NCBI GenBank assembly: GCA_045637205.1
Contig: JAZTYY010000067.1
Span: 1-13,625, forward strand
DNA length: 13,625 nucleotides
Source of the DNA: RGIG4608 sp045637205
GTDB lineage: Bacteria; Bacillota; Clostridia; Oscillospirales; CAG-272
Direction: 5' to 3'
The notes beneath the pieces are model-generated. The model did not search any database, had not been told where the DNA came from, and saw nothing but the letters and a program-made list of their open reading frames with translations. This document shows positions 6,466 through 13,625 of this stretch, one piece after another (positions within the stretch are counted from its first letter, which is position 1; every line of letters starts with the position of its first letter). The position numbers and the translations under genes were made by a program.

Positions 6466-8784
6466 TTATTTCTCCTTTATTAAATACAGGTTGCTTCCAA
6501 AGTCGCCAAGCAATCTGATATTTTCGTTATATCCTGAGCCCTCAAACTGCATTTGCAGGTTGATGCCGAAATTAAGTGCATCACCGTAGCATTCATAGGT
6601 CTCATGGCCGTCAGTAAGTGAAAATCTCTTATCAATAGTTCTTAAAATCAATCCATCCGCCTTTAATCTTACAGGTGTAATATGATTAATAAGTGGACCA
6701 AAGGTTTTGATTCTGAGAGCCTGCTTTACGCATTCCACCGTGTATTCCTTTTCGGGATTAGCCGAAGGGACTGTCAATCGGTCGCGATAGGGAGATGCGG
6801 AGGTTTTCTTTTGGAATAAACCGGCAATTAATTCGGGTCCCATAGACATTTGCCAAGAAATTTGATTTGGATTATCGACACTGACAAACTCAAACTTTCC
6901 GTATTGGAATGTTTTTCGATGTTCCTTATAAAATTCTATTTGCTGTTTAACTTGCTTTAATTCATCAGGTGTTAATTCAGCGAAATCAAGCTCATATCCC
7001 AACACTCCAAAACATGCAACGTTAAATCTTGTGGAAAGAGGAGTTGCTCTTAATGTTTGTGCGTGTGGTGACATTGATACGTGGGCTGAAATAGTTGATG
7101 GTGGATAAAAATTATACATACCACCTTGAATGTCAAGTCTTTCAATTGGGTCGGTATCATCGCTTGTCCAAATTTGAGGTGAGTAGCAAAGCATACCCAA
7201 GTCAAAACGATTGCCACCGGATGAGCAGCTTTCAAAAAGAACGTCTGGATGCTTTTGATAAAATATTCTATCAAGCACCTCATAAAGTCCGAGTATATAT
7301 TTGTGATAAAACTCACCTTGATTTGTTAAGGTGGCTGAATACATATCACTTATATGTCTATTATAGTCCCATTTAACGTATTCGATATTGGCGGATTCAA
7401 GAATAGCATCAACAGAGTTCACTATATAATCTCTAACCTCTTTTCTGGTCAAGTCAAGAACCATTTGGTTTCTGCCAAGAGAGGGAACTCTAGATGGAAC
7501 AGATATAGCCCAATCGGGATGGGCTCTATAGAGGTCAGAATCAGGATTTACGCACTCAGGCTCAAACCAAAGACCGAACTTCATCCCGCGGTCGTTAATC
7601 GCATTAGAGAGAGATTTTAGGCCTCCTGGAAGCTTTTTGGTATTTACTACCCAGTCACCAAGACCTGCCTTGTCATTATTGCGCGCTCCAAACCAACCGT
7701 CGTCAAGAACAAGCATCTCAACGCCAAGGCCCTTAGCTTGATCTGCAAGAGCAACAATCTTTTGTTTGTTGAACTTGAACATCATTGCTTCCCAGTTATT
7801 TATTACAATGGGACGCTCTTGGCCCTTGTGAACACCTCGCACGATATTCTCATTAACAAATACGTGCATATTCTGCGCCATTTTATTGATACCCTTTGAG
7901 GAGTATGTCATAACAGCCTGTGGTGTCTCAAAGGATTCACAAGCATTTAAAAGCCATTTAAAGCAATGTGGATTTATACCACTCATAACCCTCGTTGTTC
8001 CTGAGGGGGAGCCTTCAATGGCGGAATAGTGGTTACCGGAATAAATGAGATTAAAGCCGTAAACGTTACCGTGTGAATAATCAGCGCCTTTGCCAACGAG
8101 CATAAATGCAGGATTATGTCTATTCGATGAAGCTCCAACAGTTGATGAGTTAACGTAAATACCTTCACTCACGGGTGTTGAGTGCATATGAGCCTCTTTT
8201 ATCCACGAACCGTTGAGAGTTACAATGTCATAATATGTTGACGGCAAATCGAGAGAAAAGCTCATTAGCTTGTTAATTGTGATCGTGTCAGAAGTGTTAT
8301 TTGTAAGAACCGTATTTCTGACAATTACGTCGGCATCATAAAACACAGTATAAGAAAGCTTTAATTGAATATCATTGAATTTCTTGTCAACTAAAGTAAT
8401 TGTAAGAGTTGACGCTTCACCGTAGGCGGTGGGAAGTGAGCTTGATTTGTAAGGGGATTCACATATTTCATGTAAAGAATATACAAAATCACTAACGTAT
8501 GTGCCATCGGGCATAACAATTTCAATTGGTGAATGTCTGAAGTCACCCTTGCCGTTTTCACTGAATTCAAGAAGAATATTATCAAGTGATATTGATGTAT
8601 TTGTATCATAATCAACGCAGCTGCCGAGGGTAATGGTGTTCTTTAACTCCAAGGCATTATAGGATTGAGGTTTAAGCCTTGGGCCATAGTGAACGTTTTC
8701 AAGCTTACCGCAATCGTTTATTTTAAAAATGTAACTTGTTGTCTTTGTATCTAGTTTAAATAACTTGTTTTCATAATGAATCAT
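6466..8784 (-). CDS. Alpha-galactosidase, glycoside hydrolase family 36
   Basis: The enzyme removes terminal alpha-1,6-galactose from melibiose, raffinose or stachyose by a retaining mechanism. Starting at 8784 it has 772 residues: an N-terminal beta-sandwich (about 1-310), a (beta/alpha)8 catalytic barrel and a C-terminal beta domain. Motifs (numbered from this start): NNWEAM (329-334), LDDGWFG (360-366), LWFEPE (405-410), KWDYN with nucleophile Asp473, CSSGGNRFD (520-528) and SDDTDP (541-546), whose Asp pair (542/543) includes the acid/base. No signal peptide is seen, so it acts in the cytoplasm on imported sugar. The frame is open upstream to an ATG at 8916, but that adds 44 unrelated residues overlapping the previous gene by over 100 bp. 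The ATG at 8784 has a GGTGA site upstream and begins at the normal family start. It is followed 4 bp later by its transporter. Confidence 0.95.
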   Translation of the reverse strand: MIHYENKLFKLDTKTTSYIFKINDCGKLENVHYGPRLKPQSYNALELKNTITLGSCVDYDTNTSISLDNILLEFSENGKGDFRHSPIEIVMPDGTYVSDFVYSLHEICESPYKSSSLPTAYGEASTLTITLVDKKFNDIQLKLSYTVFYDADVIVRNTVLTNNTSDTITINKLMSFSLDLPSTYYDIVTLNGSWIKEAHMHSTPVSEGIYVNSSTVGASSNRHNPAFMLVGKGADYSHGNVYGFNLIYSGNHYSAIEGSPSGTTRVMSGINPHCFKWLLNACESFETPQAVMTYSSKGINKMAQNMHVFVNENIVRGVHKGQERPIVINNWEAMMFKFNKQKIVALADQAKGLGVEMLVLDDGWFGARNNDKAGLGDWVVNTKKLPGGLKSLSNAINDRGMKFGLWFEPECVNPDSDLYRAHPDWAISVPSRVPSLGRNQMVLDLTRKEVRDYIVNSVDAILESANIEYVKWDYNRHISDMYSATLTNQGEFYHKYILGLYEVLDRIFYQKHPDVLFESCSSGGNRFDLGMLCYSPQIWTSDDTDPIERLDIQGGMYNFYPPSTISAHVSMSPHAQTLRATPLSTRFNVACFGVLGYELDFAELTPDELKQVKQQIEFYKEHRKTFQYGKFEFVSVDNPNQISWQMSMGPELIAGLFQKKTSASPYRDRLTVPSANPEKEYTVECVKQALRIKTFGPLINHITPVRLKADGLILRTIDKRFSLTDGHETYECYGDALNFGINLQMQFEGSGYNENIRLLGDFGSNLYLIKEK

Positions 8785-8807
8785 ATTATCACCAAAATAT
8801 ATATTTT

Positions 8808-9500
8808 TTAGAAGTGCAATTTGCGAGCAAGAGCAGCTCTTGCACTTTTGTTGATTGATATTATTATAATTGCAAGGCCAATCATAACAAGTGGTATCAT
8901 TGGATAGATGGACCATCCGTTAAAATCTTTTTCAAATGTTATCATAAGAAAAAGTTCAATTATTTCCATATAAAGTCCAAGAGCAATAAAAAATGAACCG
9001 ATTACGTAGAGGTGTCCTTTTTTTAAGTAATAGAGCAATATTGAAGCTGTAGTTACTATTACCCCCATATAAGTAACCAAGGGAAAGGCAAGTGATAAGA
9101 ACCAATCTCCTTGAGTTGCGTAATTGATATAATGCAAAAATAACGCTACCAATAGAAAATCAACGGGCACAAATATGGCGGGACTGGGCTTTTTGAACCA
9201 ATATGGCAAAACTGCTATTACGTATAAAATGACTAATGAGAATATAACATACGGTGACCAATTCAAAACATTATTGATATAGTAATCCCAATATAAGCAT
9301 ACGAAAATTGGAATTAAGAATAAAGTGATGAGAATGATATGGATGGTTATATTGTTTAATTCGCGTTTAGGAACAAAGTCTTTGGGGTATAGTGGAGCTA
9401 CGTCAGGACGTTCAATGTGCGGATGGTATGCCTCAGTTCCACAAAGAGGGCATAACTTTTCAGTATCCGCGAGCTTTACTCCGCAGTTAGCACAATACAT
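8808..9500 (-). CDS. Zinc-ribbon membrane protein, DUF6320 family
   Basis: A 230-residue protein. The N-terminus is a zinc ribbon (C3-x2-C6, C17-x2-C20), followed by a Pro-rich linker and six hydrophobic helices (about 51-71, 81-101, 108-125, 133-158, 163-188 and 196-216), ending in a short basic tail. This architecture fits DUF6320, which I recall as commonly located beside acyltransferase-fold genes in Clostridia. Its function is unknown. A membrane partner or anchor for the neighbouring acyltransferase would fit. The AGGAGG ribosome site (9512-9507) overlaps the stop codon of the acyltransferase gene, which points to coupled translation and a shared task. The alpha-galactosidase begins 23 bp downstream. 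The family name is recalled, whereas the domain layout is read directly. Confidence 0.75.
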   Translation of the reverse strand: MYCANCGVKLADTEKLCPLCGTEAYHPHIERPDVAPLYPKDFVPKRELNNITIHIILITLFLIPIFVCLYWDYYINNVLNWSPYVIFSLVILYVIAVLPYWFKKPSPAIFVPVDFLLVALFLHYINYATQGDWFLSLAFPLVTYMGVIVTTASILLYYLKKGHLYVIGSFFIALGLYMEIIELFLMITFEKDFNGWSIYPMIPLVMIGLAIIIISINKSARAALARKLHF

Positions 9501-9510
9501 AATTATCCTC

Positions 9511-10794
9511 CTATCTTTGATTACTTTGAACAGTTAGTTCAACACCAAGCTTTTGCATTTCGCGAAAGAAATAACTTTCAAGACGCGCTTCTTTAATATC
9601 TCGTGAGAAAGTTATATTAAGAATATCTCGATATGTGTAAGCGCTGCAATTATATGGTGCGTGTGCTTGTGTACCTAAAATAAAGTCAATTCTTTCGATA
9701 TATTTCTTCATATTTTCAGGCAGTTCAATTATGCCTAAGTTTGAAAAGCTAAGACATGATTTTTTCTCACCAAATGAGTTGAAAACCAATTTCATAACGA
9801 TATTTTTAACAAATAAGGGAACTATTCTTAAAAACATATTTCGTTCGTCGGCAACATTTGTTTCTATCATTTTGGACATATTCTTTTGGGTTGCATAAGC
9901 ACCAATTTTGTGATGAACTATGTTAATTATTTCATCAAGTGAATAATCTCCCAAACGAGGATCAATTTCCGGAATGGTGTAAAGTGCAAAATTTCTTAAC
10001 GTTTTGCTATCAAAAATTGGTCTTAGATTAATGGGAATTAATAATTTAACGGGCTTATATTTTTTTGGATTTTTAATCAAATCCAATTGAAGAGAAAGAA
10101 TTGCTTTCATCATAACTGCACTAAGAAAGGTATTAACTGAAACATTCTTTTCGTGCGCTAATTTTCTAATTATTTCACTGGACATTTGAAAATTAGTTAT
10201 ATTTAAAAATCCGTCCTCTTCGGGTGTACCGTCTATTTTCCAAGCATCAGAGTCCCTTCGGGTTTCTTTCACGGTAGCAGCATTTTTAAGAAAGCTGTCT
10301 TCGGTTTCATAGTGCTTTGGGCGTTCTTTTCTTGACAAAATTCCATTTTCACATGGAATCTCTATTTGATGCTTGAGCTCAAGGTATTCGGCAACAAGTG
10401 ATTTTAAGAAAATCAAACCTCCTGTGCCATCAGTTAATGAATGGAATATCTCAAGCGCAATTCTATTTTTATAAATGATAACTCTAAATGCGCAGGTTTT
10501 CATTTCTTTCTTGGTCATATATGCGAGGGGATAACTGTATTCCGCAAGAATTGGTGGAGGGGAATCAACCGGTCGCAAATAATACCAAAAAAGTCCTTTT
10601 GAAAGTCGTGCCGCTATACTTGGAAAGCGTGGAATTGTATTTTTAACCGCTTCTTCAAGAACGTGAATATCAACTTCTTCATTAAGGGTAGCAGACATTC
10701 GAAACAAATTGCTCCAATATTTAGTATGGGAGGCGGGGTATATTTTGGCGGCATTATCAAGTTTGAACCAGCTAAAGCTTTTGTTGGTCTTCAT
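9511..10794 (-). CDS. Acyltransferase/condensation-fold protein (alcohol acetyltransferase-like)
   Basis: A 427-residue cytoplasmic protein of the CoA-dependent acyltransferase fold shared by chloramphenicol acetyltransferase, NRPS condensation domains and alcohol acetyltransferases. The catalytic motif H118-S-L-T-D122-G (HxxxDG) is intact and follows a typical strand, RIALEIF. Other fold landmarks include the helix VSVNTFLSAVMMKAI (219-233), IPINLRPIF (253-261), the SNLG turn (351-354) and a hydrophobic segment around 324-339. It is a single stand-alone domain with no carrier or adenylation domain attached, so it probably transfers an acyl group from CoA or lipid to a small acceptor. The acceptor is unknown. 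It sits 10 bp before the DUF6320 gene and 25 bp after the HD gene. A weak AGGAAG ribosome site precedes the ATG. Confidence 0.8.
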   Translation of the reverse strand: MKTNKSFSWFKLDNAAKIYPASHTKYWSNLFRMSATLNEEVDIHVLEEAVKNTIPRFPSIAARLSKGLFWYYLRPVDSPPPILAEYSYPLAYMTKKEMKTCAFRVIIYKNRIALEIFHSLTDGTGGLIFLKSLVAEYLELKHQIEIPCENGILSRKERPKHYETEDSFLKNAATVKETRRDSDAWKIDGTPEEDGFLNITNFQMSSEIIRKLAHEKNVSVNTFLSAVMMKAILSLQLDLIKNPKKYKPVKLLIPINLRPIFDSKTLRNFALYTIPEIDPRLGDYSLDEIINIVHHKIGAYATQKNMSKMIETNVADERNMFLRIVPLFVKNIVMKLVFNSFGEKKSCLSFSNLGIIELPENMKKYIERIDFILGTQAHAPYNCSAYTYRDILNITFSRDIKEARLESYFFREMQKLGVELTVQSNQR

Positions 10795-10819
10795 TAAAAT
10801 TACTTCCTAATCAATAAAA

Positions 10820-11347
10820 TCAAATAAGCTTATTAAAAAGCTCTACGAATTCACTTTCAACCTTTGAAAATTCAATGTATTCGAATCTTGGGTGTGATTC
10901 TAATTTGGGCACGTAGTCGAAAATTTTTTCACCAAAAAGAGTAGTAAACTCGTAATAGAGAATTGCATCGTCGATTTCACAAATTTGCTTTCTTTCTTCA
11001 TTGGTTAACGTGGGCACCCATTTTTCATATACCTTGTTTTGAAGAACCTCTTCGAATTCAAGATATTTGTGCAAATGCTTTTTAACAGGTCGCGTTATGT
11101 CAGCAAGATATGCCTCGCTGGCATCATGAAGAAGACAGCCCAAAATTACATTATTTGAATATCCCCGTGCCTTAGCTTCATAAGCACAGTTGATGGAGTG
11201 AAGTGCTACTGAATAAAAATGCTTAAAATGACCGTTAGCACGGCATAAAAGGGAAAGTGCGTGTGAAATATCAGTAATGTTAATATCTTCGATTTTAGGT
11301 TCAAGAGGATAAAATTCCGTTTTAGTATAGGTTAATATATAACTCAT
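10820..11347 (-). CDS. HD-domain phosphohydrolase (YfbR-like)
   Basis: A 175-residue metal-dependent phosphohydrolase of the HD superfamily, closest in pattern to the YfbR / HD_3 group, which often acts on nucleotides. The metal ligands are in place: His29 or His50 in the first helices (ISHALSLLCRANGH and FYSVALHS), His74-Asp75 in LLHDASEAYLADITRPVK, and Asp126 or Asp127 (EIDDAIL) as the closing aspartate. Length is normal for the group, and no other domain is attached. The start has a GAGGAG ribosome site nine bases upstream and a strong promoter at 11387-11415. It is the first gene of the five-gene run that ends in the sugar symporter. Its link to those genes is unclear. The exact substrate cannot be read from the sequence. 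Confidence 0.85.
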   Translation of the reverse strand: MSYILTYTKTEFYPLEPKIEDINITDISHALSLLCRANGHFKHFYSVALHSINCAYEAKARGYSNNVILGCLLHDASEAYLADITRPVKKHLHKYLEFEEVLQNKVYEKWVPTLTNEERKQICEIDDAILYYEFTTLFGEKIFDYVPKLESHPRFEYIEFSKVESEFVELFNKLI

Positions 11348-11386
11348 AGTTTTAAACTCCTCATTTTGATATAAATATACATAGTA

Positions 11387-11415
11387 ATTATATCACATAT
11401 TTTAGCATTTGTAAA
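11387..11415 (-). promoter_or_regulatory. Main promoter of the five-gene minus-strand operon
   Basis: On the minus strand TTTACA (11415-11410), a 17 bp spacer and TATAAT (11392-11387) with extended -10 TGA. I see no comparable promoter in the short gaps between the following five genes. No operator repeat or catabolite site is obvious. Confidence 0.75.
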
Positions 11416-11449
11416 GCAAATAATTTTTTATTTTCTTTGACTTAAACCC

Positions 11450-11478
11450 TTGCCGAAAAAATAAAAATATGGTATAAT
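11450..11478 (+). promoter_or_regulatory. Promoter of pepT
   Basis: TTGCCG (11450-11455), 17 bp spacer and TATAAT (11473-11478) with extended -10 TGG. A GGAGG ribosome site (11498-11502) follows in a short leader before the ATG at 11507. It diverges from the operon promoter, with the -35 boxes about 35 bp apart. Confidence 0.7.
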
Positions 11479-11506
11479 AATTTAAATAAGTTTTTATGGA
11501 GGAAAT

Positions 11507-12730
11507 ATGAAAATTACAAATAGATTTTTGAAATACGTTTCATACCCGACAATGAGTGATGAAACAAGTAAAACTGTTCCAAGTAGCGCAAAGCAGTTGG
11601 TTTTAAGCCGTGCAATTGCTGAGGAGCTTATCGCGTTGGGACTTGAAGAAGTAGAGCTTGACGATAAAGGCTATCTCTATGCAACGTTGCCTGCAAACGT
11701 TGAAAATTCAACAATTACACTTGGTTTGGTGGCTCATGTCGATACAAGTGATGCTTGCTCCGACTATCCAATTAAAACAAAAATAGTTAAATATGATGGT
11801 AACGATATTTGCCTTAATGAAGAAAAGGGAATATATCTTACTAAAGAAGAATACCCATCTCTTGCTAAATACGTAGGTGACGACCTTATCGTAACTGACG
11901 GCACAACACTTCTCGGTGCTGATGATAAAGCCGGCGTCTGTGCAATTGTATCAGCAATTGAAAATATTATTGCTAGTGGAGTTCCTCATGGAAAGATCAG
12001 AATTTGCTTTACTCCCGATGAAGAAATCGGACGAGGGGCTGACCATTTTGATGTTGAAAAATTCGGTTGCGACTATGCTTATACCGTTGACGGTGGCTCT
12101 TTAGGTGAAATTGAGTATGAGAACTTTAATGCAGCGTCAGCTGTAGTTCAGTTTAATGGTGTTTCTATTCATCCCGGCTCTGCTAAAGATAAGATGAAGA
12201 ATGCCTCCCTTATGGCGATGGATTTCAATGCGCTTTTGCCTGCGGATGAAATTCCTGCCAAGACCGAAGGTTATGAAGGCTTCTTCCATCTGATCGATAT
12301 GCGCGGTCAGTGCGAACTGGCAGAGCTGGATTACATTCTCCGCGACCACGATGCCGCGATTCTGGAACGCCGGAAAGAGGATGCTCGTAAGGCTGCCGAT
12401 ACCATCAATGCCCGTTATGGCGAAGGTACTGTGGAAATCACCATCCGCGACAGCTATCGCAATATGGCAGAGATGGTGCGTCCCCACTGGCATCTGATCG
12501 ATACTGCGTATGAAGCTGTTCGTGAAGTGGGCGGCGTACCGGGCAGCGTGCCTGTGCGCGGCGGAACCGATGGTTCCCGGCTCTCCTTCATGGGCCTGCC
12601 GTGCCCCAATCTGGCCACCGGCGGCTATAACGCCCATGGTCGTATGGAATATGTATGTGTGGAAGAAATGGACGACTGTGTCGCCATGCTCATTAAGATC
12701 GCAGAGAAGTATGCGGTTATGAACAAGTAA
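11507..12730 (+). CDS. pepT: Peptidase T (tripeptide aminopeptidase), mosaic gene
   Basis: A cytoplasmic zinc aminopeptidase of family M20B that removes the N-terminal residue from tripeptides. The 407 residues equal the usual PepT length. All metal-site motifs are present: LVAHVDTS (His77, Asp79), GADDKAGV (Asp140), TPDEEIGRG (Glu172/173), TVDGG (Asp195) and GGYNAHGRMEY (His377). The dimerisation-lid motif IHPGSAKDKMKNA (221-233) is also present. The gene changes character in the middle. Up to Leu244 none of 21 leucines uses CTG, whereas from Leu262 on seven of ten use CTG and three CTC. Sampled 60-base blocks rise from 33-50% GC on the left to 53-72% on the right. The frame is intact across the change, so the product should work. 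The gene is either a homologous-recombination mosaic or a chimeric assembly. A terminator follows at 12743-12804. Confidence 0.95.
   Translation: MKITNRFLKYVSYPTMSDETSKTVPSSAKQLVLSRAIAEELIALGLEEVELDDKGYLYATLPANVENSTITLGLVAHVDTSDACSDYPIKTKIVKYDGNDICLNEEKGIYLTKEEYPSLAKYVGDDLIVTDGTTLLGADDKAGVCAIVSAIENIIASGVPHGKIRICFTPDEEIGRGADHFDVEKFGCDYAYTVDGGSLGEIEYENFNAASAVVQFNGVSIHPGSAKDKMKNASLMAMDFNALLPADEIPAKTEGYEGFFHLIDMRGQCELAELDYILRDHDAAILERRKEDARKAADTINARYGEGTVEITIRDSYRNMAEMVRPHWHLIDTAYEAVREVGGVPGSVPVRGGTDGSRLSFMGLPCPNLATGGYNAHGRMEYVCVEEMDDCVAMLIKIAEKYAVMNK
12180..12290. other. Composition and codon-usage breakpoint inside pepT
   Basis: Left of this interval codons are AT-ending (TTG, CTT, AAA, GAA). 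Right of it CTG, GCC, ATC and CGC dominate, and this continues through the GNAT and nucleoside-hydrolase genes to the window end. The interval encodes a strongly conserved stretch of PepT, where homologous exchange, or false joining by an assembler, would be easiest. Confidence 0.75.
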
Positions 12731-12742
12731 AGAAAAAAGGAG

Positions 12743-12804
12743 CCGCGCTGCTATGAGATCATTTCAGGTGTTTCGCATGAAATATTCCGGCAGCGCGGTT
12801 TTTT
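12743..12804 (+). terminator. Rho-independent terminator after pepT, nested with the next gene's start
   Basis: CCGCGCTGC (12743-12751) pairs perfectly with GCAGCGCGG (12790-12798), followed by TTTTTT (12799-12804). Inside, ATTTCA (12761-12766) pairs with TGAAAT (12778-12783). The 5' arm begins right after an AAGGAG sequence (12737-12742), and the loop contains the ATG at 12753. Confidence 0.7.
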
Positions 12805-13226
12805 CTGCGCTGTCCATGGAAGTCCTGCGGAAAGAGGATATCCCGTCATATATTGCGGTCTATAACGCCTGTTTCCGTCCTATGCGGGAAGCATTGGAGT
12901 GCAGTCCCACGGATTTTTACTATACGGACGATCAGATTCAGGAAAAGCAGGAACAGATTTTTGTCTGGAAGGAGGCCGGTGAGATCGCAGGGTCTGTGGC
13001 GATTTATGACCACGAGATCGATGATCTCATCGTGAATCCGGCATGGCAGGGCCGGGGATTGGGACGTGCTCTGCTGACCTGGGCTGTTGCCCGGATGCAG
13101 GCGGATGGGACAGAGCCCATCACACTTTCCGTAGTGGACTGGAATCGGCGTGCAGTTTGTCTGTATCAGAATTTTGGTTTTATACCTTTTGAAACGCTGC
13201 AGATCGGCAGCAAGGAATTACTTTAA
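12753..13226 (+). CDS. GNAT-family N-acetyltransferase
   Basis: A 157-residue acetyl-CoA-dependent acetyltransferase. The GNAT core is clear: motif A, IDDLIVNPAWQGRGLGRALL (89-108), with the Q-G-R-G-L-G pyrophosphate loop (99-104), and motif B, VVDWNRRAVCLYQNFGF (127-143), with the conserved Asn131 and Tyr138. The acceptor is unknown. The start is uncertain. ATG 12753 has AAGGAG at -11 but lies within the terminator hairpin and adds 21 residues. ATG 12816 (Met22, MEVLRKEDIP) is where GNAT folds normally begin but lacks a visible ribosome site. The gene is GC-rich like the second half of pepT, so it belongs with the right-hand DNA block. The nucleoside-hydrolase-like gene follows after 14 bp, probably as an operon. 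Confidence 0.85.
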   Translation: MRSFQVFRMKYSGSAVFSALSMEVLRKEDIPSYIAVYNACFRPMREALECSPTDFYYTDDQIQEKQEQIFVWKEAGEIAGSVAIYDHEIDDLIVNPAWQGRGLGRALLTWAVARMQADGTEPITLSVVDWNRRAVCLYQNFGFIPFETLQIGSKELL

Positions 13227-13240
13227 CAGGAGGAACAACT

Positions 13241-13625
13241 ATGTATCAGTACACGGTACCCAAGGCGAAGCATCTGCGTGTTATTATTGACACCGACTGC
13301 AAAAATGAGGCAGATGATCAGTTCTGCGTGACCCATCATTTGATGACACCGCGCTTTGATATCATGGCCATTAACTCGGTGCACTTCGAGGTTCGCCATC
13401 ATGACGGCACCAGCGAAGGCAAGAGCTATGCGGAAATTCAGAAGGTTTTGAAGCTGATGGGTCGTGAGGGGCAGTATCGGGTGCTGCACGGCTCGCAGTA
13501 TCCGCTGCAGTATGATCCGGCGGAGCGGGCCAATGAGTCCCATATGCTGAGCGGTTCCGCCCCCTTCCTGCCCAAGGTAACTTATGAAGACAACGAGGCT
13601 TCCCGTTTTATCATCGAGGAGGCGC
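13241..13625 (+). CDS. Nucleoside-hydrolase-like protein, N-terminal part (cut by window edge)
   Basis: The reading frame from ATG 13241 stays open to the window end, giving 128 codons. AGGAGG (13228-13233) lies 7 bases upstream. The opening RVIIDTDCKNEADDQF carries Asp17, Asp19, Asp25 and Asp26, the calcium-binding D-x-D...DD cluster of inosine/uridine-preferring nucleoside hydrolases and related DUF1593-type proteins. These hydrolyse the N-glycosidic bond of nucleosides. The insert between the aspartates (CKNEA rather than the usual PGxD) and the His-rich stretch around HFEVRHHDG suggest a divergent branch, so the substrate may differ. It is probably co-transcribed with the GNAT gene. The C-terminal half, including any catalytic histidine, is outside the window. 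Confidence 0.75.
   Translation, partial: MYQYTVPKAKHLRVIIDTDCKNEADDQFCVTHHLMTPRFDIMAINSVHFEVRHHDGTSEGKSYAEIQKVLKLMGREGQYRVLHGSQYPLQYDPAERANESHMLSGSAPFLPKVTYEDNEASRFIIEEA

Noticed and set aside
8785..8916. A 44-residue N-terminal extension of the alpha-galactosidase
   Set aside because: It overlaps the coding end of the DUF6320 gene by over 100 bp, is Cys-rich and unlike GH36, and a proper start exists at 8784.
12137..12637. A 166-codon minus-strand open frame
   Set aside because: It is antisense to the GC-rich half of pepT, where long antisense frames arise from codon bias. The sense protein is a clear PepT.
13223..13543. A 106-codon minus-strand open frame
   Set aside because: It is antisense to the nucleoside-hydrolase-like gene, which has a good ribosome site and family motif.

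Overview
The window looks like Gram-positive, low-to-medium GC Clostridia DNA, probably from a gut or metagenome organism. Genes have AGGAGG-type ribosome sites. Nearly every promoter is a TTGnnn/TTTACA-17 bp-TATAAT promoter with an extended -10 (TGn). Protein families such as DUF6809, DUF6320, GPH sugar symporters and PepT also point there. This placement is inferred from family knowledge, and no genus can be named.

Layout. (1) Positions 1-4475 look like part of an integrative element beside a tRNA gene. They hold the first 22 codons of a DUF1810-type gene (minus), a tyrosine integrase and a small DUF6809 protein (minus, two-gene operon), and two divergent plus-strand cargo genes with their own strong promoters: a DUF2971 protein and a 547-residue protein of unknown function with a helix-turn-helix-like N-terminus and Cys/His clusters. 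A non-coding strip with three TGYGTAACA repeats follows. (2) Positions 4476-4551 hold a tRNA-Pro(GGG) gene (minus) with its own promoter and terminator. (3) Positions 4598-5042 are AT-rich and lack a protein gene, but hold a strong plus-strand promoter feeding a folded, terminated RNA of about 130 nt. (4) Positions 5010-11415 form a likely five-gene minus-strand operon between one promoter and one terminator: HD phosphohydrolase, acyltransferase-fold protein, zinc-ribbon membrane protein (DUF6320), GH36 alpha-galactosidase and a GPH/MelB-type sugar symporter. The last two form an obvious uptake-and-hydrolysis pair for alpha-galactosides. (5) From 11450 rightward are plus-strand pepT, a GNAT acetyltransferase and the start of a nucleoside-hydrolase-like gene.

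The most striking feature is a base-composition and codon-usage switch inside pepT, at roughly 12180-12290. The left half of the gene resembles the rest of the window. The right half and everything after it is GC-rich, with leucine codons changing from no CTG to mostly CTG. The frame and all PepT motifs are intact. This is either recombination with foreign DNA or a chimeric assembly joined at a conserved gene.

The best candidates for something undescribed are the integrase-linked DUF2971 / zinc-cluster gene pair (1754-4291), which could be an accessory, possibly defensive, cargo module, and the orphan structured RNA at about 4855-4985. Neither function can be proven from sequence alone.
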